NCBI RefSeq assembly: GCF_900564145.1
Contig: NZ_UOOB01000001.1
Span: 3,970,754 to 4,034,753, forward strand
From: Comamonas sp. lk
GTDB taxonomy: Bacteria; Pseudomonadota; Gammaproteobacteria; Burkholderiales; Burkholderiaceae_C
Length of the DNA stretch: 64,000 nucleotides
Direction: 5' to 3'
A model generated the notes under the pieces. The model saw only the letters and a list, made by a program, of their open reading frames with translations. It was not told the DNA's origin and did not search any database. This document shows positions 37,138 to 45,945 of the stretch, one piece after another. The position numbers and the translations under genes are program-made. The stretch's first letter is position 1. The number at the start of each line of letters is the position of its first letter.

Positions 37138-37722
37138 TTATTCAACCACTCTGGAGATCTTGGTGCCTTGCAGCGACACACCGGCTTCCAGGCCCGCATT
37201 GGTCAGCACATAGCTGGTCACAGGTGCAGGAGCGGTTGTGGTGTCTATGCCACCGTTCACACCAATGCGGCCAGCGGCCACCGTGGCGTCGGCACCCACG
37301 GCCCAGCCGTCGCTTTTGACGAACTTATCCAGCGCCTCCTGTGTGTTGAACACATAGATGACGGCCTTGGACTGTCCGCCGGCCTGCCAGCCGATCGAGG
37401 CACCTGTCGTACTGTAGTAGCCCTTGTTTTGGCCACCAACGCGCAGCACGCCACGGCCGTGCTCCACACCCACCACAAAGCTGCCGCCAATCACCGATGG
37501 GAAGATCAGCACGCCCTTGGCGTTCTGCACCATTTGCTTGGAGCCCGGCGCCGTCTGATACAGGCGCTCCAGCGCCGCATTGGCACGGGTGTTGATGGTC
37601 GTGGAATCCGAACGCGGCGCGGCCGATGTTTCAGGCTTGGTCGTCGTGCAAGCTGCCAGAGACAGCGCACCAGCAGCTACCGCAACAGCCATCGCAACCG
37701 AACGCACAGAGATTTGACGCAT
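37138..37722 (-). CDS. SYLF/YSC84-domain lipid-binding lipoprotein
   Basis: 194 residues. The signal peptide has a lipobox, ALSLAAC (Cys near 25). The remainder is the SYLF (Ysc84) domain: GVLIFPSVIGGSFVVGVEHGRGVL, YYSTTGASIGWQAGGQSK and DGWAVGADATVAAG. Family members bind phosphoinositides or other lipids; the bacterial role is unclear. The frame extends to 38064, but the ATG at 37722 with AAGGAA upstream is the start. No functional link to the surrounding purine genes is evident. Confidence 0.88.
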   Translation of the reverse strand: MRQISVRSVAMAVAVAAGALSLAACTTTKPETSAAPRSDSTTINTRANAALERLYQTAPGSKQMVQNAKGVLIFPSVIGGSFVVGVEHGRGVLRVGGQNKGYYSTTGASIGWQAGGQSKAVIYVFNTQEALDKFVKSDGWAVGADATVAAGRIGVNGGIDTTTAPAPVTSYVLTNAGLEAGVSLQGTKISRVVE

Positions 37723-38090
37723 ACCAATTCCTTTCAAGGCTATGAATGTGTGTTGCACATCCCGAAGTTCCAATTCCCCTGATCTGCGTTTTTCCGGACC
37801 GTGCTCCACCTCCAGCGCAGCAGCCCACAACAGACAGGGAGAATTCAATCCTAGTGCGCTCTGTATCAGAAAGCTCGCACATCGGCCCTGTTTGAGGGTT
37901 CGACCTACAGAGCACCCCGGATTTTTCTGGGAAACCCGTGCACTTGCGCCACAGGATTCCCCGGCCACCATAACCTGATCACGCACTGCTGCTACAAAAA
38001 CGACAGCAATGATTGACATTGAGCAAGCCCGAATCTCGCTAGCATTGACACGCCCCATCACCACTGAGTTCTGGTTTCAAAAGGAAGTTC
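37723..38090. promoter_or_regulatory. Divergent spacer SYLF gene / doxX
   Basis: A 368-nt region without convincing genes. A TTGACA hexamer at 38013-38018 could be a -35 element for doxX, but the -10 match is poor. Confidence 0.35.
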
Positions 38091-38480
38091 ATGAAGTTCT
38101 GGAGTTACTTTCACCATCCCCATGCGGCCATGGTGCTGCTGCGCGTCACGCTGGCCGTGCTGATGCTGTTTCACGGCTGGGCCAAGATTCACCATGGCAT
38201 CGGCGGCATCGAAAACATGGTGAAAGCCCTGGGCGCGCCAGGCTGGCTGGCCTATGGCGTATATCTGGGCGAAGTGGTGGCCCCGCTGTTTCTGATCGTC
38301 GGCCTGTGGGTGACGCCTGCCGCGCTGGTAATCGCCGTCAACATGCTGGTGGCGTTTGCGCTGGTGCACACCAAGCAGGTGTTCACGCTGCAAAGCTCGG
38401 GCGGCTGGGCGCTGGAGCTGCAGGTGCTTTTTTTCGTCACCGCCCTGGTCGTGGCCATGAGTGATTCCAAAAGCAAATGA
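38091..38480 (+). CDS. DoxX family membrane protein
   Basis: A 129-residue small membrane protein with four predicted hydrophobic helices (for example VLLRVTLAVLMLFHGWAKIHHG, then LAYGVYLGEVVAPLFLIVGLWV). LFHGWAKI and GEVVAP match the DoxX family. AAAGGAAG lies about 7 nt before the ATG. Function unknown; other DoxX proteins act in redox or membrane stress contexts. Confidence 0.88.
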   Translation: MKFWSYFHHPHAAMVLLRVTLAVLMLFHGWAKIHHGIGGIENMVKALGAPGWLAYGVYLGEVVAPLFLIVGLWVTPAALVIAVNMLVAFALVHTKQVFTLQSSGGWALELQVLFFVTALVVAMSDSKSK

Positions 38481-38497
38481 ATCCGCGATAGCGGACA

Positions 38498-38591
38498 TAA
38501 AACAAGAGCGGCTTGCGCTGATTAACAAAGGGTTTCAGATATTTTTCTATCTGAAACTCAATCTTGATCAGCGCAAGCCGCTCTTGCTTTT
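38498..38591. repeat. Nested inverted repeat between doxX and uraH
   Basis: Outer 20-nt perfect arms at 38503-38522 and 38567-38586 (CAAGAGCGGCTTGCGCTGAT and its complement) extend by an A/T run pair. Inside is a second 10-bp hairpin, GTTTCAGATA (38532-38541) / TATCTGAAAC (38548-38557). It lies between convergent genes, so it may act as a bidirectional terminator, but it is far larger than the others here. Confidence 0.85.
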
Positions 38592-38635
38592 GCCATGTCT
38601 CTCAGTCAAAGAGATGCGCCTTCAGCGCGCTGCGG

Positions 38636-38986
38636 TCAGGAACCGCGATAGGTGGAATAGCTCCAGGGGCTGACCAGCAACGGCACGTGATAGTGCTGCT
38701 CCACATTGGCCACGCCAAAGTCCAGGCTCACCTTGTTCAGAAAGCTGGGCTCGGGCAGTTGCACGCCACGGGCCTTGAAATAAGCCGCCACATCAAAGGT
38801 CAGGCGGTAAGTGCCCACCTTCAGCGTGCTGTTGTCAAACAAAGGCGCATCGGTGCGTCCATCGTGATTCAGCACCAGGCTTTTGATCAGCGTGACCTTG
38901 TCGCCTTCGGTGGAAAACAGCTCGACTGCCATGCCCGCAGCGGGGCAGCCGTTCATGGTGTCTAGAACGTGGGTGCTCAGGCCCAT
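38636..38986 (-). CDS. uraH: 5-hydroxyisourate hydrolase
   Basis: Hydrolyses 5-hydroxyisourate, the PuuD product, to OHCU. The 116-residue transthyretin-like protein has the expected size. Catalytic motifs are STHVLDTMNGCPA with the active-site His near residue 6, the middle RTD segment, and the C-terminal YRGS tetrad that defines HIUases against transthyretin. The frame runs upstream, but GAGGAGA just before the ATG at 38986 fixes the start. A TGTATACA site lies 101 nt upstream. OHCU is handled by the uraD domain at 49.1 kb. Confidence 0.95.
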   Translation of the reverse strand: MGLSTHVLDTMNGCPAAGMAVELFSTEGDKVTLIKSLVLNHDGRTDAPLFDNSTLKVGTYRLTFDVAAYFKARGVQLPEPSFLNKVSLDFGVANVEQHYHVPLLVSPWSYSTYRGS

Positions 38987-39086
38987 GGATATCTCCTCAG
39001 CGGCGGAATTGTTCCCGCCATCAGTGTGTAAAAGTGGATCGGCGCATGCCAGCAGGCACGCCAAAGCGGACCCTGCTTGATTAAAG

Positions 39087-39094
39087 TGTATACA
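39087..39094. promoter_or_regulatory. TGTATACA-type operator (site 3, uraH/ggt)
   Basis: Core TGTATACA; on the minus strand it reads AACTGTATACACTT. It is placed between divergent uraH and ggt. Confidence 0.7.
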
Positions 39095-39230
39095 GTTCTT
39101 GTACTCCATCCAAGGCTTTACTGCCCTGACTTCTACGCACATACCCGCAGCGTGTCAGGCCAGCTGCCCTGCAGATGCCCGTTGCGCTTCTAAACTCTGC
39201 AGCACCATCAACGATTACAAGGAGACAAGT

Positions 39231-41054
39231 ATGCAAATGCGCCACACCGTGCTGGCAGCCAGCCTGGCCTTGGCCATTGCCGGCCTGACGGCTTGCAGCG
39301 CCCCGCAGGCCGTTCGAACCGAAGCGCCAGCCGCTGCCGTGGAGAATGTGACAAAGCCTGCGGCCACCGCCCCCATTGTCCAGACTCAAGCCGCTCAGGC
39401 CGCATCGGCGGCCTACGACTTCGATATGGATGTTTTCCATCCAGTCGTTGGCAAAAACGGCATGGTGGCCAGCGAGCAGGAACTGGCCACGCAAATCGGT
39501 CTGGACATTCTCAAAGCCGGCGGCAATGCCATGGATGCGGCGGTAGCCGTGGGCTTTGCGCTGGCAGTGGCCTTGCCCAATGCCGGCAATATCGGCGGTG
39601 GCGGCTTCATGATGGTGCATGACGCCAAGACCGGCAAAGACATCGCCCTGGATTTTCGCGAGACCGCCCCCAAAGGCGCCTCGCGCAATATGTACCTGGA
39701 TGCGCAAGGCAAGGTCATAGACGGCAAATCGCTCTACACCCACTACGCCGTGGGCGTGCCCGGCACGGTGGCCGGTATGACGCATGCACTGTCGAAATGG
39801 GGTTCCATGCCGCTGAGCCGGGTCATGGCTCCGGCCATTGCACTGGCCGACAAAGGCTACCCCGTGAGCGTGACCCTGGCCAAGACACTGAGCCAGGAAA
39901 AAAAGAATATGGGCCAGTGGCCCGCCACACAGGCCATCTTCTGGAAAAACGGCACACCGCTCAAGGCGGGTGAACTGCTGCAGCAAAAGGACCTGGCCCA
40001 GTCCATGCGCCTGATCAGCCAGCAAGGCGCCAAGGCGTTCTACCAGGGAGCGATTGCACAAAAACTGGCCAGCGAAATGGCAGCACATGCCAATGCACTG
40101 ACGCTGCAGGATTTGCGCGACTACAAGGTGGTGGAGCGCGAACCCGTGCGCGGCAACTACCGCGGCTACCAGGTCGTGACCATGCCGCCGCCGTCTTCGG
40201 GCGGCGCGCACTTGCTGCAGATTCTCAACCTGATGGAGCGCTGGCCCATGAACCAGTGGGGCGCCGACAGCGCCCAGAGCGTGCACTACATGACAGAGGC
40301 CATGAAACTGGCCTATGCCGACCGCTCCGAGTACCTGGGCGATCCGGATTTCGTGAAGATTCCGCTCAAGGGCCTGATCTCCAAAAACTACGCCAATGAG
40401 CTGGCGGCCACCATCAAGCCCCAGCAGGCCAGAGCCAGCAGCGACATCAAGCCAGGCAAGCCCCAGCCTTATGAAAGCGACCAGACCACGCATTACTCCG
40501 TGGTGGACAAGGCCGGCAACGCCGTGGCCGTGACCTATACGCTCAACACCAACTTTGGCAGCGGCATTGTGGCCAAGGGCACGGGCATTTTGCTCAATAA
40601 CGAGATGGACGACTTCTCGGCCAAGCCCGGCGTCGCCAACGCCTACGGCCTGGTGGGCGGCGATGCCAATGCGGTGGCGGCCAACAAGCGCCCCCTGTCT
40701 TCCATGACGCCCACCCTGGTGCTCAAGGACGGCAAGCCGGTGCTGGTGACCGGCAGCCCCGGCGGCGCGCGCATCATCACCACGGTGCTGCAGCAAATCG
40801 TCAACCGCATCGACTACGGCATGAACCCCGCCGAAGCAGCGGCCACACCGCGCTTTCACCACCAGTGGACGCCGGATGAGCTGCGCATCGAGAAAGGCTT
40901 TAGCGCCGACACGATCGCTCTGCTCAAGCAATGGGGACACAAGGTTGCACTGAAGCCTTCCATGGGCCGCACGCAAACCATCGAGATCAAGGACGGCATG
41001 CTCTATGGCGCATCCGACCCGCGCAATCCGGACGGAAAAACCATGGGGTTCTAA
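39231..41054 (+). CDS. ggt: Gamma-glutamyltransferase, lipoprotein form
   Basis: Transfers or hydrolyses gamma-glutamyl groups of glutathione and related compounds outside the cytoplasm. 607 residues. A signal with lipobox AGLTAC (Cys near 22) implies membrane anchoring. The large-subunit part has GGNAMDAAVAVGFALAVALPNAGNIGGGGFM. The autocleavage site is before Thr in DQTTHYSVVD (near residue 422). Small-subunit motifs are NNEMDDF, PLSSMTPT and GSPGGARIITTVLQ. CAAGGAG precedes the ATG at 39231. It shares its upstream region with uraH; a metabolic link to purines is not obvious. Confidence 0.94.
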   Translation: MQMRHTVLAASLALAIAGLTACSAPQAVRTEAPAAAVENVTKPAATAPIVQTQAAQAASAAYDFDMDVFHPVVGKNGMVASEQELATQIGLDILKAGGNAMDAAVAVGFALAVALPNAGNIGGGGFMMVHDAKTGKDIALDFRETAPKGASRNMYLDAQGKVIDGKSLYTHYAVGVPGTVAGMTHALSKWGSMPLSRVMAPAIALADKGYPVSVTLAKTLSQEKKNMGQWPATQAIFWKNGTPLKAGELLQQKDLAQSMRLISQQGAKAFYQGAIAQKLASEMAAHANALTLQDLRDYKVVEREPVRGNYRGYQVVTMPPPSSGGAHLLQILNLMERWPMNQWGADSAQSVHYMTEAMKLAYADRSEYLGDPDFVKIPLKGLISKNYANELAATIKPQQARASSDIKPGKPQPYESDQTTHYSVVDKAGNAVAVTYTLNTNFGSGIVAKGTGILLNNEMDDFSAKPGVANAYGLVGGDANAVAANKRPLSSMTPTLVLKDGKPVLVTGSPGGARIITTVLQQIVNRIDYGMNPAEAAATPRFHHQWTPDELRIEKGFSADTIALLKQWGHKVALKPSMGRTQTIEIKDGMLYGASDPRNPDGKTMGF

Positions 41055-41074
41055 TTTCGCCGCTTTAAAGTAAA

Positions 41075-41103
41075 AAAAGCCGCACTCACTGAGTGCGGCT
41101 TTT
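41075..41103. terminator. Bidirectional terminator ggt / glxR
   Basis: Stem AAAAGCCGCACTCA / TGAGTGCGGCTTTT (14 bp) ends both the ggt gene and the convergent gcl operon. Confidence 0.92.
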
Positions 41104-41141
41104 CTTTCAAGACGGCTATCGCCGCCTTCCCCACCTAGGCT

Positions 41142-42056
41142 TTAGGACTCAACCTTCTGGCCGATCTCGAAATTGGCCTGGATTTCCAGAGCGCGCACCA
41201 TGCCGGAATGATCCCAGCCCGCGCCGCCGTGGGCGACGCAGCTGTTGAACAATTCCTGGGCCTGAGCCGTGTTGGGCAGGGACACGCCGAGCTGACGAGC
41301 GCTGGACAGGGCCAGGTTCAAGTCCTTCTGGTGCAGGGCGATACGGAAGCCGGGGTCAAACGTGCGCTTGATCATGCGTTCGGCATGCACTTCCAGAATC
41401 TTGGAAGAGGCAAAACCGCCCAGCAGGGCTTCACGCACGCGGGCTGGATCGGCACCGGCGCGCGATGCGAACAGCAGGGCTTCGGCCACGGCTTCGATGT
41501 TCAGCGCCACGATGATCTGGTTGGCCACCTTGGCCGTCTGGCCGTCGCCATTGCCGCCCACCAGGGTGATGTTCTTGCCCATCTTCTCGAACAAGGGCTT
41601 GACGCGCTCGAAAGCAGCATCGGGGCCGCCGATCATGATGGACAGTGTGCCGTTCTTCGCACCGACTTCGCCGCCGGAGACGGGAGCATCCAGGTACTGG
41701 GCGCCCACAGCTTCGATGCGCTTGGCGAATTCCTTGGTGGCCACGGGCGAGATGGAGGACATGTCCACCACGATCTTGCCGCTGCTGCCCTTGAGGCCAG
41801 CGGCCACGCCGTCTTCACCGAACAGCACTTTTTCGACGTCAGGCGTGTCGGGAACCATCACGAAGATGATGTCGGCGCGCTCGGCCACTCCACGTGCGGT
41901 GGTGCATTGCGTAGCACTGGTTTCAGCGATGTTGGCAGGCACCTTGCCGTGCGTGTTGACAAACAGCTGGTGACCAGCCGAAATCAGGTGGCCGCACATG
42001 GGGGCGCCCATGATGCCCAGACCGATAAAGCCCAGCTTGAGGGACGATGCGTTCAT
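41142..42056 (-). CDS. glxR: Tartronate semialdehyde reductase
   Basis: Reduces tartronate semialdehyde to D-glycerate with NAD(P)H. 304 residues of the beta-hydroxyacid dehydrogenase family. The Rossmann motif is GFIGLGIMGAPM (about 9-20), the substrate motif DAPVSGGEVGAKNGTLSIMIGG (about 119-140), and the catalytic Lys lies in GDGQTAKVANQIIVALNIEAV. TAGGAGA precedes the ATG. Last gene of the gcl-hyi-glxR operon, so it acts on the Gcl product. Confidence 0.94.
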   Translation of the reverse strand: MNASSLKLGFIGLGIMGAPMCGHLISAGHQLFVNTHGKVPANIAETSATQCTTARGVAERADIIFVMVPDTPDVEKVLFGEDGVAAGLKGSSGKIVVDMSSISPVATKEFAKRIEAVGAQYLDAPVSGGEVGAKNGTLSIMIGGPDAAFERVKPLFEKMGKNITLVGGNGDGQTAKVANQIIVALNIEAVAEALLFASRAGADPARVREALLGGFASSKILEVHAERMIKRTFDPGFRIALHQKDLNLALSSARQLGVSLPNTAQAQELFNSCVAHGGAGWDHSGMVRALEIQANFEIGQKVES

Positions 42057-42123
42057 GGTGTTCTCCTAGTCTTCTAAATACGCTTATTCAAATTTGCTAG
42101 CTGCTTGCGCTTGTCAGCAGCGC

Positions 42124-42927
42124 TCAAGCGGCCACGGCAACCTTGTTCCAGCCGCCAATCTTTTCCAGCCAGCCCAGACCGGCTTCAGTGCCGTTGGCGG
42201 GCTTGTATTCGCAACCGATCCAGCCGTCATAGCCGATGCGATCCAGGTGTGCGAACAGGAAGGGGTAGTTGATCTCGCCCGTGCCTGGCTCGTTGCGGCC
42301 GGGGTTGTCGGCCAGCTGAATGTGGCCGATGCGGGCCAGCTGCTTTTGCATGGTCGCAGCCAGTTCGCCCTCCACGCGCTGCGCGTGGTAAATGTCGTAC
42401 TGCACAAAAGCATTGGGCGCAGCCACTTCATCCAGGATGTCCAGAGCCTGGTCCGTGCGGTTCAGATAGAAGCCGGGAATATCAAAGGGGTTGATAGGCT
42501 CGATCAGCAGACGCACATTGGCCGCGCTCAATGCAGAAGCCGCAAAACGCAGGTTTTCCACAAAAGTGCGGCGCACCACGACGGGGTCGGAACCAGCGGG
42601 AACCTTGCCTGCCAGGCAGTTCAACTGCGGCACACCCAGGGCATGGGCATAGGTCACGGCCTTGGCCACGCCGGCGCGAAACTCATCCACGCGGTTGGGA
42701 TCGCAGGCAATGCCACGCTCGCCGGCATCCCAGTCGCCAGCGGGCAGGTTGTGCAACACGATCTTCAGACCGGTAGCATTCAGGCGCTCCTGGATTTCTT
42801 CCACGCTGTGAGCGTAGGGAAAGAGGAATTCCACGGCTTCAAAGCCTGCGTTGGCGGCACGCTCGAAACGCTCGAGGAAGGGCACCTCGGTGAACAACAT
42901 GCTCAGGTTGGCAGCAAAACGGGGCAT
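42124..42927 (-). CDS. hyi: Hydroxypyruvate isomerase
   Basis: Interconverts hydroxypyruvate and tartronate semialdehyde. 267 residues of the xylose-isomerase-like TIM barrel family. It begins PRFAANLSMLFTEVPFLERF, with AGFEAVEFLFPY, LIEPINPFDIPGFYL carrying a metal-binding Glu, VQYDIYHAQ, IGHIQLADNPGRNEPGTGE and WIGCEYKPA. Placed between gcl and glxR with 67-71 nt gaps. GGAGA precedes the start. Confidence 0.94.
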   Translation of the reverse strand: MPRFAANLSMLFTEVPFLERFERAANAGFEAVEFLFPYAHSVEEIQERLNATGLKIVLHNLPAGDWDAGERGIACDPNRVDEFRAGVAKAVTYAHALGVPQLNCLAGKVPAGSDPVVVRRTFVENLRFAASALSAANVRLLIEPINPFDIPGFYLNRTDQALDILDEVAAPNAFVQYDIYHAQRVEGELAATMQKQLARIGHIQLADNPGRNEPGTGEINYPFLFAHLDRIGYDGWIGCEYKPANGTEAGLGWLEKIGGWNKVAVAA

Positions 42928-42998
42928 GGTTTTGTCTCCAGATATCTCGTCAAAAGGGAAAAAAGGACAGAGCCAGGGCTCTGTCCTTGGCTGCTGAT

Positions 42999-44789
42999 TT
43001 AGTCCAGCAGAGCCAGTGCGCTAGGCACGTCAGCGGAGCCGATGGCCAGGTCTTCGAATTCCATGACGTTGTCGATTTCAGCGCCCATGGAGATGTTGGT
43101 CACACGCTCCAGCACACATTCGATCACGACGGGAACCTTGAACTCGGTCATCCAGGCTTCGGCTTGCTTCATGGCAGGAGCGAAGTCCTCAGCCTTGTGA
43201 ACGCGAATGGCCTTGCAACCCAGACCTTCGACGACCTTAACATGGTCAACACCGTAGCCATGGGTGGCTTCTTCTTCATTTGTGTTGATATTGTCGAACG
43301 CTAATTGCACGCAATAGTCGATGGAGAAAGCGCGCTGAGCCTGGCGAATCAGGCCCAGATAGCTGTTGTTCACCAGCACGTGAACATAGGGCAGCTTGAA
43401 CTGTGCGCCCACGGCCAGCTCTTCGATCATGAACTGGAAGTCGTAGTCACCGGATAGGGCCACGATCTTGCGTGCCGGGTCCGCCACGCGCACGCCCAGG
43501 GCGGCGGGAGTGGTCCAGCCCAGAGGGCCGGCTTGACCGCAGTTGATCCAGCTACGTGGCTTGTACACGTGCAGGAACTGGGCACCGGCGATCTGCGACA
43601 GACCGATGGTGGACACGTAAGTCGTGTCGCGGTCCAGAGAGCGGTTCATGCACTGGTAGACGCGCTGTGGCTTCATCGGCACGTTGTCGAAGTTGGTCTT
43701 GCGCAGGAACTCGACGCTGTTCTTGCGACCCTGGCACTCGGCAACCCAGGTCTTGCGGCACTTGAGCTTGCCGGCAGCCTTCCACTCCTTGGCCACGGCA
43801 ACGAATTGCTCCAGAGCAGCCTTGGCGTCGGAGACGATGCCGTAGTCAGGGGCAAACACGCGGCCGATTTGTGTGGGCTCGATGTCCACGTGCACAAACT
43901 TGCGACCCTTGGTGTAGACCTCGACCGAACCGGTGTGGCGGTTGGCCCAACGGTTGCCGATACCGAACACAAAGTCCGAAGCCAGCATCGTGGCGTTGCC
44001 ATAACGGTGGCTGGTCTGCAGACCGCACATGCCGACCATCAGCGGGTGGTCGTCAGGGATGGTGCCCCAACCCATCAGCGTGGGGATCACGGGCACGTTC
44101 AGGATCTCGGCCAGCTCGACCATCAGGTCGGAAGCATCGGCGTTGATCACGCCACCGCCGGAGACCAGCAAAGGACGCTCGGATTCGTTGAGCATCTCGA
44201 TCGCCTTCTCGGCTTGCTTGCGCGAAGCGGTAGGCTTGTACGCAGCCAGAGGCTCGTAGGTGTCGATGTCGAATTCGATTTCAGCCAGCTGCACGTCGAT
44301 GGGCAGATCGATCAGCACGGGGCCGGGACGGCCGGAGCGCATCAGGTGGAAAGCTTGCTGGAAGGCGCGGGGCACTTGCGCAGGCTCCAGCACCGTGGTG
44401 GCCCACTTGGTCACGGGCTTGGCGATGGAAGCAATGTCCACGGCCTGGAAGTCTTCCTTGTGCAGACGCGAGCGGGGAGCTTGGCCGGTAATGCACAGGA
44501 TTGGGATGGAGTCAGCGCTGGCCGAGTACAGGCCGGTAATCATGTCGGTGCCAGCAGGGCCGCTGGTGCCGATACACACGCCGATGTTGCCGGCAACGGC
44601 ACGGGTGTAGCCTTCAGCCATGTGGCTTGCGCCTTCCACGTGACGGGCCAGGATGTGGCCGATGCCGCCGTGGCTCTTCATCGCTGCGTACATGGGGTTG
44701 ATGGCCGCACCTGGCACACCAAACGTAACGGTAACACCTTCTTTTTCGAGCACCAGGACTGCTGCTTCGATTGCTTTCATTTTGGCCAT
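42999..44789 (-). CDS. gcl: Glyoxylate carboligase
   Basis: Condenses two glyoxylate to tartronate semialdehyde and CO2, using glyoxylate from the ureide pathway. A 596-residue ThDP enzyme. The segment [20 protein letters not shown] carries Val where most ThDP enzymes have the cofactor-activating Glu; this is the known distinguishing feature of Gcl. The ThDP-binding [25 protein letters not shown] and [12 protein letters not shown] region is intact. AAAGGAGA precedes the ATG. First gene of gcl-hyi-glxR; a LysR gene is divergent 109 nt away. Confidence 0.96.
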   Translation of the reverse strand: MAKMKAIEAAVLVLEKEGVTVTFGVPGAAINPMYAAMKSHGGIGHILARHVEGASHMAEGYTRAVAGNIGVCIGTSGPAGTDMITGLYSASADSIPILCITGQAPRSRLHKEDFQAVDIASIAKPVTKWATTVLEPAQVPRAFQQAFHLMRSGRPGPVLIDLPIDVQLAEIEFDIDTYEPLAAYKPTASRKQAEKAIEMLNESERPLLVSGGGVINADASDLMVELAEILNVPVIPTLMGWGTIPDDHPLMVGMCGLQTSHRYGNATMLASDFVFGIGNRWANRHTGSVEVYTKGRKFVHVDIEPTQIGRVFAPDYGIVSDAKAALEQFVAVAKEWKAAGKLKCRKTWVAECQGRKNSVEFLRKTNFDNVPMKPQRVYQCMNRSLDRDTTYVSTIGLSQIAGAQFLHVYKPRSWINCGQAGPLGWTTPAALGVRVADPARKIVALSGDYDFQFMIEELAVGAQFKLPYVHVLVNNSYLGLIRQAQRAFSIDYCVQLAFDNINTNEEEATHGYGVDHVKVVEGLGCKAIRVHKAEDFAPAMKQAEAWMTEFKVPVVIECVLERVTNISMGAEIDNVMEFEDLAIGSADVPSALALLD

Positions 44790-44862
44790 GAGGTCTCCTT
44801 TAAACTGGATTCGACTTTAGTCAAGACCTTTGCTTGCCGGAAGCTGCTTGCAGACCATAAAA

Positions 44863-44883
44863 TTTATTCCATTCAAGAATAAA
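44863..44883. promoter_or_regulatory. LysR-type dyad between gcl and its LysR gene
   Basis: TTTATTC-N7-GAATAAA symmetric site, ending directly before the CAGGAG ribosome-binding site of the LysR gene. Suited to autoregulation. Confidence 0.55.
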
Positions 44884-44898
44884 CAGGAGATAAAAGTC

Positions 44899-45816
44899 AT
44901 GGACAGACTCGATGCCATGCACATGTTTGTGCGGGTGGTGGAGACCGGCAGCTTCACCAAAGTGGCGCAGGAATTCGCCACCACCCAGCCCACGGTCACC
45001 AAGCAGATTGCCGCCATGGAAGCGCGTCTGAAAGTGCGACTGCTCAACCGCAACACACGCGGCGTCAGCCTCACCGAAGCGGGAGCGCTGTACTACGAAA
45101 AATGCAAGATCATCGTCAACGATGTGGCCGAGGCCGAAAACGTGGTCAAGGTGCGCCAGACCCAGGTGCAAGGCCAGTTGCGCATAGGCAGCTCGGTCGC
45201 TTTCGGGCGTCGCGTGCTGATTCCGCTGACCATGGAGTTCATGAAGCACAACCCGCAGGTCCAGGTCGATCTGAGCTTTGAAGACCGCTACACCGATCTG
45301 GTGGCCAACGGCATCGATGTGGCGCTGCGTCTGGGCAAGCTGGCCGATTCATCGCTGGGCGCACGCATGCTGGGCGTGAACCCCTGGGTGCTGGTGGCAT
45401 CGCCCAGCTATCTGAAAAAGCGCGGCACGCCGCGCAGACCCTCGGACCTCAAGGAACACGCCACGCTGATCTACAGCAGCGTGCAAGGCAATGATTTGTG
45501 GCGGCTGCGCAATCCCAGCGGCGAGCCGGTGTCGGTGCCGGTCACCGGCCCCCTGCGCTCCAACAACCTCTCGGCGCTACTGGCCGCCGCACGGCTGAAC
45601 ATGGGCATTGCCGCCCTGCCCCGCTATGTGGCGCACGACTCTCTGGCCGACGGCCGCGTGGTGGAAGTGCTCAAGACCTGTCGCCTGCCGGAGCAGGAGA
45701 TTCACGCCGTCTACCCCTCGCCTCGCCTGGTGCCTCAAAAAGTGCAATCCTTCATCGCCTTTCTGCAAGGCAAGTTCGATGACACCTGGTGGGAAGAGTT
45801 GCCGCGCGGCGGCTGA
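44899..45816 (+). CDS. LysR-family regulator of the glyoxylate operon
   Basis: 305 residues. The winged helix has MHMFVRVVETGSFTKVAQEF and TTQPTVTKQIAAMEARLKVRLLNRNTRGVSLTEAG (about 7-62). The effector domain begins near residue 92 (GQLRIGSSVAFGRRVLIP). CAGGAG lies 9 nt before the ATG at 44899; the frame's earlier start is unlikely. Divergent from gcl-hyi-glxR, it probably activates that operon, with glyoxylate or a downstream acid as a plausible effector (inference). Confidence 0.92.
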   Translation: MDRLDAMHMFVRVVETGSFTKVAQEFATTQPTVTKQIAAMEARLKVRLLNRNTRGVSLTEAGALYYEKCKIIVNDVAEAENVVKVRQTQVQGQLRIGSSVAFGRRVLIPLTMEFMKHNPQVQVDLSFEDRYTDLVANGIDVALRLGKLADSSLGARMLGVNPWVLVASPSYLKKRGTPRRPSDLKEHATLIYSSVQGNDLWRLRNPSGEPVSVPVTGPLRSNNLSALLAAARLNMGIAALPRYVAHDSLADGRVVEVLKTCRLPEQEIHAVYPSPRLVPQKVQSFIAFLQGKFDDTWWEELPRGG

Positions 45817-45837
45817 TGCGCAGCTATTAGGAAAAGA

Positions 45838-45868
45838 AGCAGCTACCGCACGTGTGGCGATAGCTGCA
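45838..45868. terminator. Hairpin between LysR gene and glycerate kinase
   Basis: GCAGCTA...TAGCTGC with additional CGC/GCG pairing lies between convergent genes. The T-run is weak, so efficiency is uncertain. Confidence 0.45.
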
Positions 45869-45945
45869 GGCCTTTAGATACTTGAAACCTCATCTGATAG
45901 AGCGCAAGGCGCTATCAAAACTGAGGCCACCCTCAAGCGCCAAAT

